A stretch of DNA of 64,000 nucleotides from Urophycis tenuis (lineage: Eukaryota; Chordata; Actinopteri; Gadiformes; Phycidae): NCBI GenBank assembly GCA_036785325.1, contig JAXIVH010000001.1, positions 8,425,213 to 8,489,212 on the forward strand, in the 5' to 3' direction. The notes beneath the pieces were generated by a model. The model was not told the DNA's origin, searched no databases, and was given only the letters and a program-made list of their open reading frames with translations. This document shows positions 43,252-54,804 of this stretch, in pieces (the stretch's first letter is position 1; every line of letters starts with the position of its first letter). A program made the position numbers and the translations under genes.

Positions 43252-44635
43252 GAAAACAAATTGACAACTCTGAGTAATTCACCTTTGGAGTTGTTGAAGT
43301 CTGCATTTTTTCCCCATTGACTTCCATTATAAAAATGGCGAACATAAAATTCGTAACAATATCTAAGGTAGACACTGATTAAATTGGTGTGATCATACCA
43401 GTGGGGAACCTTCAGGACCTTCTACGCATTCAGAGAAGGCCTAAAAAAATTCTGGACCAAAAAATATAAAAAATAAATAATTAAATAAAAAACAAATAAT
43501 ATATATATTTTTTAATTTCTATCTTATTTAATTTAATCCAATACATTTAATACATTTTCTCTCATCTATGTTCTAAAGTTAAGTTTACTGTCAAATTCAC
43601 ATCAGCAATGAAATGGTTACTGAACTGAAAACATGTTATCCATTCAAAATCATCCATCTCTATCAAGGCCTGGTTAGCTGGCTCATTAATTGGTTAGGAC
43701 TTCACAAATCCCGCAGAAGGCTAGCTATGTTTTTTGGTTTGGGGAGTGAGGAGTGAGGAGCAAATTGAACAATCATGGTTTGATTTCAAACCATGATTTG
43801 ATGCGAAGTCCTAACAGAGTGGTTGAGTCTTAACCGCTCTCACCACTTGCTCCATGCAGAATTGCGCATGAAGAGTTATGCATTGCAACTTTAAAAAATA
43901 GTCTTTGTATTACCAGCTTTGTGTAACTTTTGGCATATTGTGCATTGGAAATTGTATTGTAGATTGATGATGCTCATACATTTATTTGTCAATGTGTGAA
44001 TGATTTCTAATGTGTTGTGATTTCATAGCGCCGTCCACGGTGATTAAATGAGCCTCGGTGTCCGTGTCAGCAGCATCACGGGGTGACATTCTGGGTGACT
44101 TCATTTTATATTTCCAGATTTTGGCTCTCGTTTTCTGAAGTTCATGTTGAGATGTTTCTTGTTGCAGAGAATGTTATTGATGTTATGGTCTATTTGTTTA
44201 CATCCTTGTCATCGTTAATGGAAGTCGGATTGCATTTGTTAAACCCTTTCAAATCGTACTGTTTCTTTTTTCCTTGATGATTTATTTTCTCGGCGGTGAT
44301 GGCTGAGGTGAAGGCCCAGCTGTTGAGTCCACCTTTTTTTATATAGCCAATCCTACATAAATATAACGTGACATAATCGCAGCAGTTTACATTAATCCCA
44401 ATAAATTGAATTTGCCACTGACATAATTTGTTTTAGATATAAACATGAAACTTGTCACATTAACTAAGGGGGGCTTTCTCGACTTGCCCACTTAGTTCAC
44501 ATTTCTGGACCACTCCGGAGTGGATTTGTGAATGATTGAATAATGTTGGCTCATTTGCATTTTCTTAATTTGCCATAACTGCCATTTTTAGCTCAATTAA
44601 AATAAAAGAAAATAAAATAATGAAAATAAAAAAAT

Positions 44636-44640
<5 letters not shown>
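43252..44640. other. Intergenic repeat-derived DNA with a second small foldback
   Basis: GTTAGGACTTC near 43694 has its complement near 43805-43815. Between them lies a perfect 12-bp hairpin (AATCATGGTTTG, 4-base spacer, complement) at 43771-43798. The remainder has no supported gene. Confidence 0.5.

Positions 44641-44667
<27 letters not shown>
44641..44667. repeat. (TA)n microsatellite
   Basis: Pure TA dinucleotides, just left of the decayed hAT element. Confidence 0.95.
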
Positions 44668-45309
44668 CAGGGTTCGCGTTTACTGAATATTTTCCACAGT
44701 GGTGGACTGTAAACAAGTAATTCGTTACTGTACTTAAGTAACTTTTTAGCGTATCTGTACTTTACTTGAGTATCATTATTTTGTGAGACTTTATACTTTT
44801 ACTCAACTACATTTCGCAGGAGAAAACCTAACTTTTTACTCCACTACATTCCAAAAACCTGTCGTTCCTTTCATCGTTCCTTTCCAGTTTCCACGACATG
44901 CATGCGTGACCATAGGCAGTAAATTGACAGGTCCAGATAAGTGCATGTGCACCGCAGCTGTACCAATCAGAGCACACATGTAGTTTGGGCGGGTTTCTCA
45001 CAACTTTGGTTCTCAGTCCTCCATTCGTATGTCTGTTTCCGCTGTGCGCTGTCAAGTTTGGTTTGACTTTTATAGCAAACACACAATAGTGGAAGAAGCG
45101 GCAGATATTATTGAGCACCCGTGGCCATATTTAAGTGAACTATTTGAAGTAGTGGAAAGGAAGAACGACTAATTCATTTTTAAGTGCCTTCTCTGTCTGC
45201 GTCTTTCTATAAATGAGGCCACTAATAAAAGTAATTATCTGAGGGCACAATATTTATGTAGATCTCAATGGAATATGATGTCTTTACAACAATGCACAGA
45301 CATGACAAT

Positions 45310-45311
<2 letters not shown>

Positions 45312-45377
<66 letters not shown>

Positions 45378-45379
45378 CA
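45312..45379. repeat. (CT)n then (CA)n compound microsatellite
   Basis: About 46 bp of CT dinucleotides run directly into CA dinucleotides. Confidence 0.95.
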
Positions 45380-45479
45380 CTTACAGTACATACCAACATG
45401 TCATACAGTAAAAAACAATAAATTGTTAAAGAACTACATGTCTAATGTTTTTTTAAATTTCCCTCACAGGATCAAAAGA

Positions 45480-45501
45480 GTATATATATATATATATATA
45501 T
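45480..45501. repeat. (TA)n microsatellite
   Basis: Short run of TA dinucleotides upstream of the BEL/Pao remnant. Confidence 0.9.
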
Positions 45502-45546
45502 TATGATCATTTCAAATGATATCAGTACCAGATATCACAAATAGAG

Positions 45547-46000
45547 AGCACATTGCTTTGTGAGGTTGAAGCCATAATAAATGACAGGCCCATCTCTAAA
45601 GCTTCCAATGACCCTCTGGATCTGGAGCCTCTCACACCAAATCACCTTTCTCCTGAAAGGAAAGCCTTCATTGCCACTAGGAGTATTCAGCTTGGAGGAC
45701 TGTTATGCCAAAAGAAGATGGAGTACAATACATGGCAGACCTCTTTTGGAAAAGGTGGACAAGAGAATACCTGCCAGAACTCTAAGAAAGGCAAAAGTGA
45801 ACTAAGAAAAGGAGAAACTTTCTTGTTGGTGATATTGTCCTCATTATAGATGACACTGCTCCCAGAAACTCATGGGTCATGGGCCGAATCACACAAACCC
45901 TGCCTGACAAAAGAGGGTTTGTGAGGCAAGTGCAAGTGAAGACCAGCACTTCGACCAGGCCCATCACAAAGCTTGTTCTGCTCCTTGAAGCCCCTGAATA
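45547..46000 (+). pseudogene. BEL/Pao integrase C-terminus remnant
   Basis: The reading CEVEAIINDRPISKASNDP followed by LEPLTPNHL is the conserved end of BEL/Pao integrases. A frameshift follows near 45650, then MADLFWKRWTREYLPEL and a TAA near 45782. A further frame reads GDIVLIIDDTAPRNSWVMGR and ends near 46000. The upstream polyprotein is absent. It is an old, inactive copy. Confidence 0.75.
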
Positions 46001-46006
46001 AGATAT

Positions 46007-46027
46007 AGCTCTCTCTCTCTCTCTCTC
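46007..46027. repeat. (CT)n microsatellite
   Basis: Short CT run after the BEL/Pao coding remnant. Confidence 0.9.
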
Positions 46028-46311
46028 ACCTATACTGACTTACATTTGCATACATTGCACACATCATGGACTGCGTGAACTCTTTTTTGTTTTTTGAAAG
46101 AAGAAATATTTTTTGGGGGGGGGTTTTTTAACCAAATTTTTTGAAGGACTTTATAAACTATGAAAAAAAAAGTTGTATTGACTTGAATGTTGTAAATATG
46201 TAATGCATGAAGAGTAATCTCAATAAGGTTATGTTTAGAATTGTGTCTGACTCCTATATATGTTCATGTTGTAATTGTACTGTTTGTCTACAGAACAATT
46301 AGGGGCCGGAA

Positions 46312-46898
46312 TGTTGGAGCCAGAATGGGTTATGCTTATTGTTGTTATTTATAGTAATGAAATCAAAGGATAAACAATGAAATTCAGGATTTGCATTTAT
46401 CATAATTTAATTTAATAATATTTTGTTATTTAGATTTGCTCTGTGTATTGTGAAGCAATATGGAGGTGCAAACTTTCATTGGGCACAACATACTTTGACA
46501 GGTGACTGCAGCACCTGACCAAATAGAGCTAATTAAAGCTGTCTACGGGCGTCGTTCATTAGACAACTGGCAAGGCATGCAGCCCAAAGGTTTTTTGACC
46601 GCAGCAAGCGCTACGTTTAGGAACATTGGAATGTTCGATCCACCGCCATTACGCATCTCCAGGTAGCTTGAACCATCCTAACTCAAGGTACATAATCCAT
46701 TTTTCATCTTCGCTACAATAAATAACTTGTTATCAACAACAAACCATCCGACAATGACCTAGTGCTTGAAGCGCGTCATCCTAAGGCTGGACTAGGAAAT
46801 TGCTTTTACAATTGTATTTAGAGTGGTCTTTTTTGTTAACCATAAATGATTTGACTGAGTGTATAAAGGACATAGCAAGACATTGGAACTAAATTACA
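46312..46898 (+). repeat. Probable 3' LTR of the BEL/Pao remnant
   Basis: A purine-rich AGGGGCCGGA precedes TGTTGGAGCCAG, a typical LTR start. A TG...CA interval ending near AAATTACA would be about 587 bp. The 5' partner LTR is not in the window, so the right limit is approximate. Confidence 0.5.
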
Positions 46899-47053
46899 CC
46901 AAATTACATTTACTTTTGATACTCAAGTACGTTTGAAACCAATTACTTTTATACTTTTACTCAAGTCGATCTTTAAAGGGAGAACTTCCACTTTTACTTG
47001 AGTAATATTTCACAGTAGGTAACGCAACTTTTACTCAAGTACGTGGTCTGAGC

Positions 47054-47055
<2 letters not shown>

Positions 47056-47105
<50 letters not shown>
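47056..47105. repeat. (TA)n microsatellite
   Basis: About 50 bp of TA dinucleotides at the right edge of the hAT element. Confidence 0.95.
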
Positions 47106-47107
<2 letters not shown>

Positions 47108-47439
47108 CACCCCCTGTCCAAACTTTTTGAAGAGCTCTTTACTTTTGGTTTGATAGTGATTGTTTTTTTGTGTTTTTTTAAACATTTTTGGCCCATTCGC
47201 TACCTACATTAATAGCATCATATGAAACGAATTTTAAAAGTATATTACATTCATTACATTTACTATATAAGAGTAGATGAGCACTACACTGATAAATGCC
47301 GGAGCTTTTACCATTGGTTTAAAAAATTAAAACCAATAGTTTGGCTTGCCATGACACAAATTAAGCTATAAGAGGAGAGAAGAGAGGACTTTTTGGTCTT
47401 TATTGGTCATTCTCAGTATTTTTTAGATATGGGAACAAA
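47106..47439. other. Unassigned intergenic DNA
   Basis: No gene, RNA or defined repeat recognised. Confidence 0.35.
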
Positions 47440-47651
47440 ATTTGTTCTCTGCATTTGACTCATCCTATGGTCCATAGGAGCAGTGCTATGCTCAGTACCC
47501 GGGGAGCAAGTTGGGCTTCAGTGTCTTGCTCGAGAACACTTTGATATGCGGACAGTTGGAGGAGGGGGATCGAGGGGATAGAACCACCAACCCTACGGTT
47601 ATTGGATGACCCGCTCTGTCCACCCGTTCTATCCACTGAGCGACTGCCACC
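47440..47651 (-). mobile_element. tRNA-derived SINE copy 2
   Basis: On the minus strand the head is CAGTCGCTCAGTGGATAGAA with a B-box-like GGTTGGTGGTTCTATCCCC. The body contains GAGCAAGACACTGAAGCCCA, a phrase frequent in fish tRNA SINEs. It shares its 5' half with copies 1 and 3 and differs in the 3' half. Confidence 0.75.
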
Positions 47652-49854
47652 AATTGTCTCTTAGCAATGTTCATGTTGTTTTTAATAATCACTTAAATAT
47701 TGACCATAAGGACATTGTTGTTGATTATAGGGAAGCCTGCTCGTGTTTATATGGTCTTTCCATATTCCAAAATATTCATCAAACATTCATCTCATGAAAA
47801 TAGTGTCAAGTTATATATAAGAAATTAATTAATTTATAAGCATACTTGCAACACACAGCTTTTAAAAAAAAAATATATACAATCACATTCTGATCTCACA
47901 ACATGGGCCAAATCTGGTACTGGTAATACTAGACTATGTGGCCCGTAGCCATGAATCTATAATTGTTGTGCGCTGCACACACTTACCAGCTGTTATAGGA
48001 AGGTAATACCATGACAACATTGAGATTATAACAATTCAATAAAATAGAATAGGTATCCCAATATAACAATGCAATTGTCACAAAAACATGCTTACCAAAA
48101 ATCCAGAGTAAGACACTTAAAATCCCAATGCAACTTTAATTCATAAAGTACTCAGCTCCTGAAAGTTGGTTAGAATCCTCACAATTAAATATCTCTGCCA
48201 ACGTTCCTGATCAAACTCTGCCTCAAACTGTTTCAACTCTTTCAGCATCTTAATATATGAGCCCAGCCCAATATCCTCCCACAATACAGCGCCACATCAT
48301 CATTGTTTTGATAATATGACAGCTTCAGATGAATCCTTTCAAAGATGCTGAAGTTGCTCTACCTGTTCCTCCACACGTCATTTTGTAAGGAATGCACCCC
48401 CCCCCCCCCCCCCACGACCACTAGATGAAGCCATTTTTCATTGAAGCTATTTAAATCTCGCTGGTTTTTACTGTTCAGAGGGAAACAAAGTAAGTGCTTT
48501 TGAGGTAAGTTGATGTAATATTTTTGTGACCCCAACACATTTTGCAGGGTGATCCAATTATTTTTTTTAACAAAAATCTACAAATACCTTTTTTTGTAAT
48601 ATGGGCAAGTGTAAGAGAAGCCCTTAGAAGCCCCCACTACCATTTGCACAAATTATTTTCAAATTCCTAATACTACTTTTTTAGGATTATTATTTTTCTA
48701 TGGATGAATAATTGTTTGTAGGGTTCTATGAAATATTTTAATTGTTTGCAGCCACAAACACGGGTCAAAGGAATCCGTTGCATTAGTCAACTATAGAGAC
48801 AGACTAATCTTGCGAGTATAGAGCTATATATAGAGAGAATATAGAGCTATCTGAAAAAAAAAAGATGTTGTGCGTGGGTCATTATTACTCACTGGGGTGA
48901 CGAGTGTGGAAACAATTTTTTGGGACAACCCGAGTGGTAGACCTGCACATCGCGATCACCAAGCACAGGGTCAGACCAAACAGACTTTCCGGTTCTACTT
49001 CAATATCGGTGCCAACACGTGTAGGAGTTAACTTCTAAACACTCCAGCGTGTCTCTTTTGTGTTGCAGCCACTCAAGTGGAGTCCTGGGAGTCTTGACCT
49101 ATGATCCAGTCTCTGAGTGATTCGTGGCTTTGTGTTGTCAAACAAGTTGACCGACTGTATGTATGGTGGTGATACCTCTATACAGGTTATGTGTTGTCAG
49201 ATTGAGGATCAGGTGTGCATTCTAGCCCACATTCCCACTGTCAATCTCACTTCTCACTGGCACTGATTGAATACATATACATGCATTTTTAGAAAAGGTG
49301 TAATTTGCGGCTTGATGCATTGTAATATTGTTTCTGGACACCATCGTGTTCTTCTTTCTAAATTGCAAGTGTGGTATATGTTGTCCTTGTAATAAAATGT
49401 CTTTGTTGTAATACGATGACAGCATCACTTGGCCTGTGTCAGACTAAAGACTCTCCGGAGGCTGGGTGAGGCTGCACACCTGTTGTTCGCATTGAGCAAT
49501 CAATGTGCACAACAGGTGAAACCAGCCAACCATCACAGTCACTAGTGTGCAAATTATGAATGGTTTGTGAAAGAAATCGTGAATGGTTCATTACACGATG
49601 CAACATCACAGTCACAACCCCAGGATGCACATTTGCACGCAAATATAAACAAGAGCCAACTTGACAGTACTGAGTGCTAAATGACAATGGTAAGGAGATG
49701 GGGGGAAGGGTGAGGAGGCTTGGTGCTGGAAAGTGAGTTGAGCTGGGAACCCAGAGCGTCAGGATGCAAGGAGGCACAGCGAACATTGTGATTGGGTCTT
49801 TGTAAAACTGGGAAAAAATACAGCAACATGAAAGCCTCCAATGTATAAATCTTG
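47652..49854. other. Intergenic DNA, no gene supported
   Basis: This AT-rich stretch includes a run of 17 C at 48397-48413. Open frames are short and lack recognisable domains. I see no RNA gene. Confidence 0.45.
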
Positions 49855-50010
49855 AGAAGAAGAAGAGCATTTAGGAGACACTTTTGTACAAAGCGACTTA
49901 CAATCATGTACAAAGTACATTTGTGGGGTTTGACATATGGAGAGTTGGGATCGAACCACCAACCCTCCTGTTAGTGGACAACCCGGTCTTCCCACTAAGA
50001 TATGCCGCCA
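49855..50010 (-). mobile_element. tRNA-derived SINE copy 3
   Basis: The minus strand starts GGCGGCATATCTTAGTGGGA, has a perfect B-box-like GGTTCGATCCC, and ends with GTAAGTCGCTTTGTACAAAA. It is more diverged in the A-box than copies 1 and 2. Confidence 0.7.
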
Positions 50011-51440
50011 GAGAAGGAACACCGAGTAGAGGAATCCCACCTTCGAGGGATGTTTCGGAGCGCACAAAACGTTACATATATTATTGTCCATGGGGTGCTG
50101 ACTGGTGAGCTAGCCGGTGGCAGTCAGCGTGGGCCAGACATCCAGCCGCGATGAAATCAACACACTCAAACAAGAAACAGCATTATGTGGACAAAGAACC
50201 TTTAAGGAGCCTCTAATCAAGTAATGGAGTTGATACCTGCAGTACAAAAGTTACACAGTGCAGCTTTAAGCTGTTCCGTTACAAATATTGACTTTAATTG
50301 AAAATACTAATAAATAGTATTAGTATTTATTAGTATTCATATTTAATAGTATTAGTATTCAGCTTCCATTTCCAGTCATTTCGAAGAGTAACAGTTTTGT
50401 TTTACTCGATTGTCTCGGACCGCAGGTTCCCACCTCCCACCTCAAGTCCTCCTGCACGTTTTTGGGCTTGGTCATAGTTATGCATGTTGCTATGTTGGGT
50501 GGACCGAAGTACGTCAACCTAGGCAGGGCAAAATACCCACATATAGAATTGTGTTGTGGTTAAATGCAAAGGTATGTCTTAACAAAGGTAAGTATTCAAG
50601 GGTTCAGCGTAATGGGAGACTCAAGCAGGTGTGGTGTCGGCCTACCCCGGATGAATCACAACAGCACGAAGAAACATTGATATCATTAATGAGACACACT
50701 GCACGCATAAACAAGCTCCACGCCTGGGAGGGAGCAGAGGCAAACAAAGCACAGGGTGTGTTTGCATTCAGATCACACAGGGTTTACATTTAGATGAGAC
50801 TTGTATATACCGTCAATAATTACATATTGAATACAAAACATTGAATGATTATACATATTTATTCATATAAATAATGAGTCATTCATAATTGGGGATTTGG
50901 GGATATGACATAGGCCAGACAGTTGGAAACATTGTCTCTCTCCACCACCCCTACCAGCACTGCACAAACAGTCAGCAGCATCAGTTGAAGACACCTTCGA
51001 GCTGGGATGCCCGCTTGCAATGGAAATGTAAATCCCAGCCGCGGTGAGTCGGACCGGGCCAGGACAGCACCGTGTAAAAATGACTATGAGGAATCTGCTT
51101 ATACTGTGGGAACCAATATTCCACTTTCCCGAAATGCAGCCAAGTAGTAGCATGCATAGGAAAAGACAAGGGCCCGATAGAAGGTCCTTGGAGGCATTGT
51201 GGTCGGCCACGGTAACAGATGCAGCAGATCTTATTTTTGGTTCTACTGATTTACTGCAGTTCACACTTCTACTTTAGGATCATTCACCGAGGCTATGGAT
51301 GGTTCACGAGCAGCTTGGAGGGTTGGTGAAAGCTGTGTGATAGGAGACTGTCCATGAGGGCATGGAGACATATTCTGAAGTTCAGGTTCAGCTGTGTGTG
51401 GCGTGTTGATGAGTATAAATGACCAGGAGATAGTTATATC
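50011..51440. other. Intergenic DNA, no gene supported
   Basis: Open frames of 127 and 133 residues occur on opposite strands (50410-50793 and 50863-51264), but neither shows a known domain or splice context. Probably repeat-derived. Confidence 0.4.
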
Positions 51441-51447
51441 CAACCCA

Positions 51448-51690
51448 GTCTCGCGGCAGTTCATGAAATAGTCACAACAGTTAATCTATTGATTTGTGTA
51501 CATAGACACGAATTTCCCTTTTTTTTCATGACACTTAGCACGACATTCATTATAAACCTAACCCTAACCCTAACCCCTAACCCCTAAACCCTAACCCTAA
51601 CCCTAACAATGATATCCTAGGGTTAGGATATCATTAAAAGAGAACTTGCGGTAAATGTTGTGACTATTTCACAAACTGCTGTGAGACTGA
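51448..51690. repeat. Foldback element containing telomere-like repeats
   Basis: The left arm GCAGTTCATGAAATAGTCAC (from about 51456) has a matching inverted arm at about 51650-51682 (GTGACTATTTCACAAACTGC). Between them lie CCCTAA-type repeats (about 51556-51607) and a perfect 12-bp palindrome around 51608-51635. Confidence 0.75.
51556..51607. repeat. Interstitial telomere-like (CCCTAA)n tract
   Basis: About eight CCCTAA-related units, some with an extra C or A, inside the foldback element. Confidence 0.88.
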
Positions 51691-51804
51691 GTTGTTATGT
51701 TAGGTCATTCAACAGCATAGCACATTTATTTTGTTTTTTTTGTGATTACTTACTGATTGTAAAACAAAAAAAAACAGATTTTGGATCCTCGACATACACT
51801 CACT

Positions 51805-52213
51805 CACTCACTTTATACCGCTTATCCGGGGTCGGGTCGCGGGGGCAACAGTTCGAGCAAGGAACCCCACACTTCCCTTTCCCGGGCCACATCAGCCAGC
51901 TCTGACTGGGGGATCCCGAGGCGTTCCCAGGCCAGTGTGGAGATATAATCTCTCCACCTCGTCCTGGGTCTTCCCCGTGGTCTCCTCCCAGCTGGTTGTG
52001 CCCGGAACACCTCCATAGGGAGGCGCCCGGGGGCATCCTTATCAGATGCCCGAACCACCTCAACTGGCTCCTTTCCACGCAAAGGAGCAGCGGCTCTACA
52101 TCGAGTCTCTCCCGGATGACTGAGCTCCTCACCCTATCTCTAAAGGGAGACGCCCGCCACCCTCCTGAGAAAACCCATTTCGGCCGCTTGTACCCACGAT
52201 CTCGTTCTTTCGG
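51805..52213 (-). mobile_element. 5'-truncated RTE-type (Expander-like) LINE, 3' end
   Basis: On the minus strand this reads VIRERLDVEPLLLCVERSQL, RWFGHLIRMPPG, then in a shifted frame GRRPRGRPRTRWRDYISTLA and LGIPQSELADVARE, ending LLPPRPDPG. This is the conserved ORF2 C-terminus of fish RTE/Expander-type LINEs. A frameshift near the middle and 5' truncation make it inactive. The 3' end runs into CACTCACTCACTTTATACCG on the plus strand. Confidence 0.72.
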
Positions 52214-53069
52214 TCATGACCCATTTCGGTCCTCGACATACAGCATCAATCAATTTCCCATACACAGTTTATAAAGCTCTGTCTAATTATATTTAACAGT
52301 AAATTTACACTCACACGCAACACACGCCAGCACACATTCAACTCTGTTGGCTGCTTTGGTAGCCATGTTTGATGTTCTTAATGAATTATTACTTTAAAGA
52401 ATGCTATCCAGAATGCTTTGCTTTTCTGGATAGCAGGCCGACAGTGAACGCATCAGGATAAGGATAAGTGTTTTATAAGTCAAGCCACATTCAATTAGTT
52501 CACTTCATTCTCAAAAGTGGATGACGTTTTTCACTTCACCTTTCAACTATCTATACATCTCTCTTAAATACATCTGATACCTGAATATAATAAAAGCATT
52601 TCTGTTTTTGTAAGTCGCTTTGGATACAAGCATCTGCTTATAATGATATATATTAATTATATATATATTAATTCCCTAATTGTTAATGTAAAATGTAAAT
52701 GTAAATGTTTCGATTTGAAGTCATTACCCCACAATTAGTTCACATTTCAAGTCACTCGAATCGTTAGCACTTTCGTTTCACTGGTGACACGGAAAGGGAA
52801 GAGGCACCTGCCAAATCCAACTTTAGATGCATATCTCCGATCTGTTGGCAGAGCAGCTCATATCTGGGGGAATGGGTCGTTGCACGTCCATCACTGTTTC
52901 TACAAACCATGTCGCTGGAGGCGGAGCGTGTCCGTTTCTAGGAACAGCAAACTAGAAGTCTGCACTCCTGCGGCGGGAGATAAGTTTTGAATGCTCACTA
53001 GTTGCGTTTTTTTGAAAGGCTGTTAAATGTACAATCAATGTCGATGTTGTGTCTGGATTATAGTGCTGC
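52214..53069. other. Intergenic DNA with a SINE/LINE-type tail
   Basis: At about 52608-52640 the plus strand reads GTAAGTCGCTTTGGATACAA then GCATCTGCTTATAATG, a typical fish SINE/LINE 3' tail followed by AT-rich repeats. No gene is visible. Confidence 0.45.
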
Positions 53070-53525
53070 CCTAGCCTGGGAATTCCCATGCTTCTTTGCG
53101 CGCGATTTCATTCTCACTGCAAAGACAGCCTGGAAACCACCGCCCTTATTTTCCCCTGAGTTAGGGAACCAATCACAGAACGGGGGGCAGCAAGACGATG
53201 AAGACTTCTATGCGCGACACCGAAGCTTGTAGCGTGTTAATCCAACATGGCAGCGGACACAACGTTACCGTTCGATGCAGCCTTAGAAAGTGTGTTAAGT
53301 AGCTTTTGTAGCAATTAATGTAATTTTAGTAGCTAATTTTTAGTAGCAATTGGCTATGAATCGCGCGCAAAGCAGCATGTGAAGAACCAGATGCCATTTG
53401 ATAGACATTCGTAGCGCCCAATAAACGGCTCTAGGCATTCGTAAACCACGCCTCAAATACGAGAAAATGCACACCTAGTTTCCAGACCACCATCTCATCG
53501 AGATGTGGACGCGTCAGCCAGGCTA
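53070..53525. mobile_element. Short DNA element with 9-13 bp target duplication
   Basis: TAGTGCTGCCCTA occurs at 53061-53073 and again at 53524-53536. Between the copies the sequence starts TAGCCTGGGA and ends CCAGGCTA, a short inverted repeat. This looks like a roughly 455-bp non-autonomous DNA transposon. The superfamily is not certain. Confidence 0.62.
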
Positions 53526-53536
53526 GTGCTGCCCTA

Positions 53537-54400
53537 CAAAACTGGAAACACCTCATCACTGTCTCACTATCAGTGTTTTATCACGTGTTTCCCCCATTCT
53601 ACCATTAATTACTTGAAGGTATCATGTCACATAGGAGAATCCACTCCAGAAATTACTTCCAAAACATGGACACTTTATTTAAAATTCTTGTCATATCATG
53701 CAACAAAAACATTGTGTTGAAATTTTCCAAAATGAGCAATTAAATATACAAAAATAGAACTTTGACAATTCTAAAAAAACAAAAGTAACTGGTGCTGAAA
53801 GGAAGAGAGATAGAAAAAAGATATTGTTGGATACATGCTGAGATGTTTGCTGAGAGAAAGAACGCTTAGTTCAGTCGGCCAGGAGTTTCAAAAGTAAACC
53901 AAGCCTCACACTTTTCATTTGAGCAGCATTCCATGATTTGCAGTTCGCTGTTAAAATAAACAAGTTCCCAATGCCATACTCTGATTAGGCCTACATGCCA
54001 GTAGCCTACGTCAACAGACTAATGGCAATGAGGTGCCATGTGAGTCACACAATGTGGTTGGTACTAAAGGGTAAAGGGTAATAAAGTTGTTGGCTCAACA
54101 GTCGCCAGAGGGTGAAAATACCATTTAATGACGTGTGCATGCTTGGTGTTTCCATGAGCCCTTCGCAAATCATCTGTATCTTGTTTGGCGAGAACATGGA
54201 CACGCTTAACCTCCGCTATTGAATCGGATGGCAGCGATTTCAGCTGAAATGAAGACAGCAAAACCGTGGGACACTGTCTTGAGATTGGTAGACGGTAGTT
54301 TTAGTGTCAAGCTACCGTTTTGTCCTGTGAAACGCTACAAAATAATAGAACAAGAATTTAACAAAAAAAAAACTGCAAAAAAAACAACACCTCCCACACA
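53537..54400. other. Intergenic DNA before the L2-type LINE
   Basis: No gene, RNA or well-bounded repeat recognised. Confidence 0.4.
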
Positions 54401-54804
54401 GCAGCGCTTTAACACACGTCGTGGTACGTCGTGTTTGGTGTCGTCACCGGTCATATGGCGGATGCTGGCGCACCTTGGCTGCCGCTCCGTCTCTGACAAG
54501 TTTCAGCGAGTTTTGTCTCTCGTCCTACGCCTAACCTCATCAGACTGTCTGGATCAACAGTCCTCTCGAGCAGACAGACCTGCAAAATCCCACCGCTCTA
54601 AACTCTCTGAGGAAACAGTTCGCTGCTGTCTCTTCCCGGCTTCTCACCTGTTGCGAAGACCCCCGTCCTGCTCTCGTCTCTTCTCGTCATTGGACCACTG
54701 TTTGCCTGCTGTGGTTTTGGATTATCCCCTGGATACTCCTGGGGCACACGCTGTCTCCTCTCCCACAGACACCCGGCTCCCGGCCACAAGCTAGCACTAG
54801 CTCC

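Larger units (their letters stand above)
44697..47050 (+). mobile_element. Decayed hAT element containing a BEL/Pao remnant
   Basis: Both ends start CAG inward and carry repeated ACTTGAGTAAAAGT-type motifs (on plus near 44700-44830 and complementary near 46900-47050). At about 45091-45240 the plus strand reads EEAADIIEHPWPYLSELFEVVER, then a stop, then FKCLLCLR, resembling the BED-finger start of a fish hAT transposase. Most of the transposase is lost. No matching target duplication was found. Confidence 0.55.

Noticed and set aside
43007..43375. A 122-residue minus-strand protein
   Set aside because: It runs through the hairpin at 43201-43251, has no known domain, and ends in a poly-Lys stretch from poly(T); chance frame in repeat DNA.
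47560..47651. A functional tRNA gene
   Set aside because: The A- and B-box-like sequences belong to a SINE head repeated at 13.7 and 49.9 kb; the tRNA fold is not complete.
50410..50793. A 127-residue plus-strand protein
   Set aside because: No domain, homology or splice context recognised.
54219..54794. A 191-residue host gene upstream of the LINE
   Set aside because: It overlaps the GC-rich 5' region of the L2 element and has no recognisable host domain.
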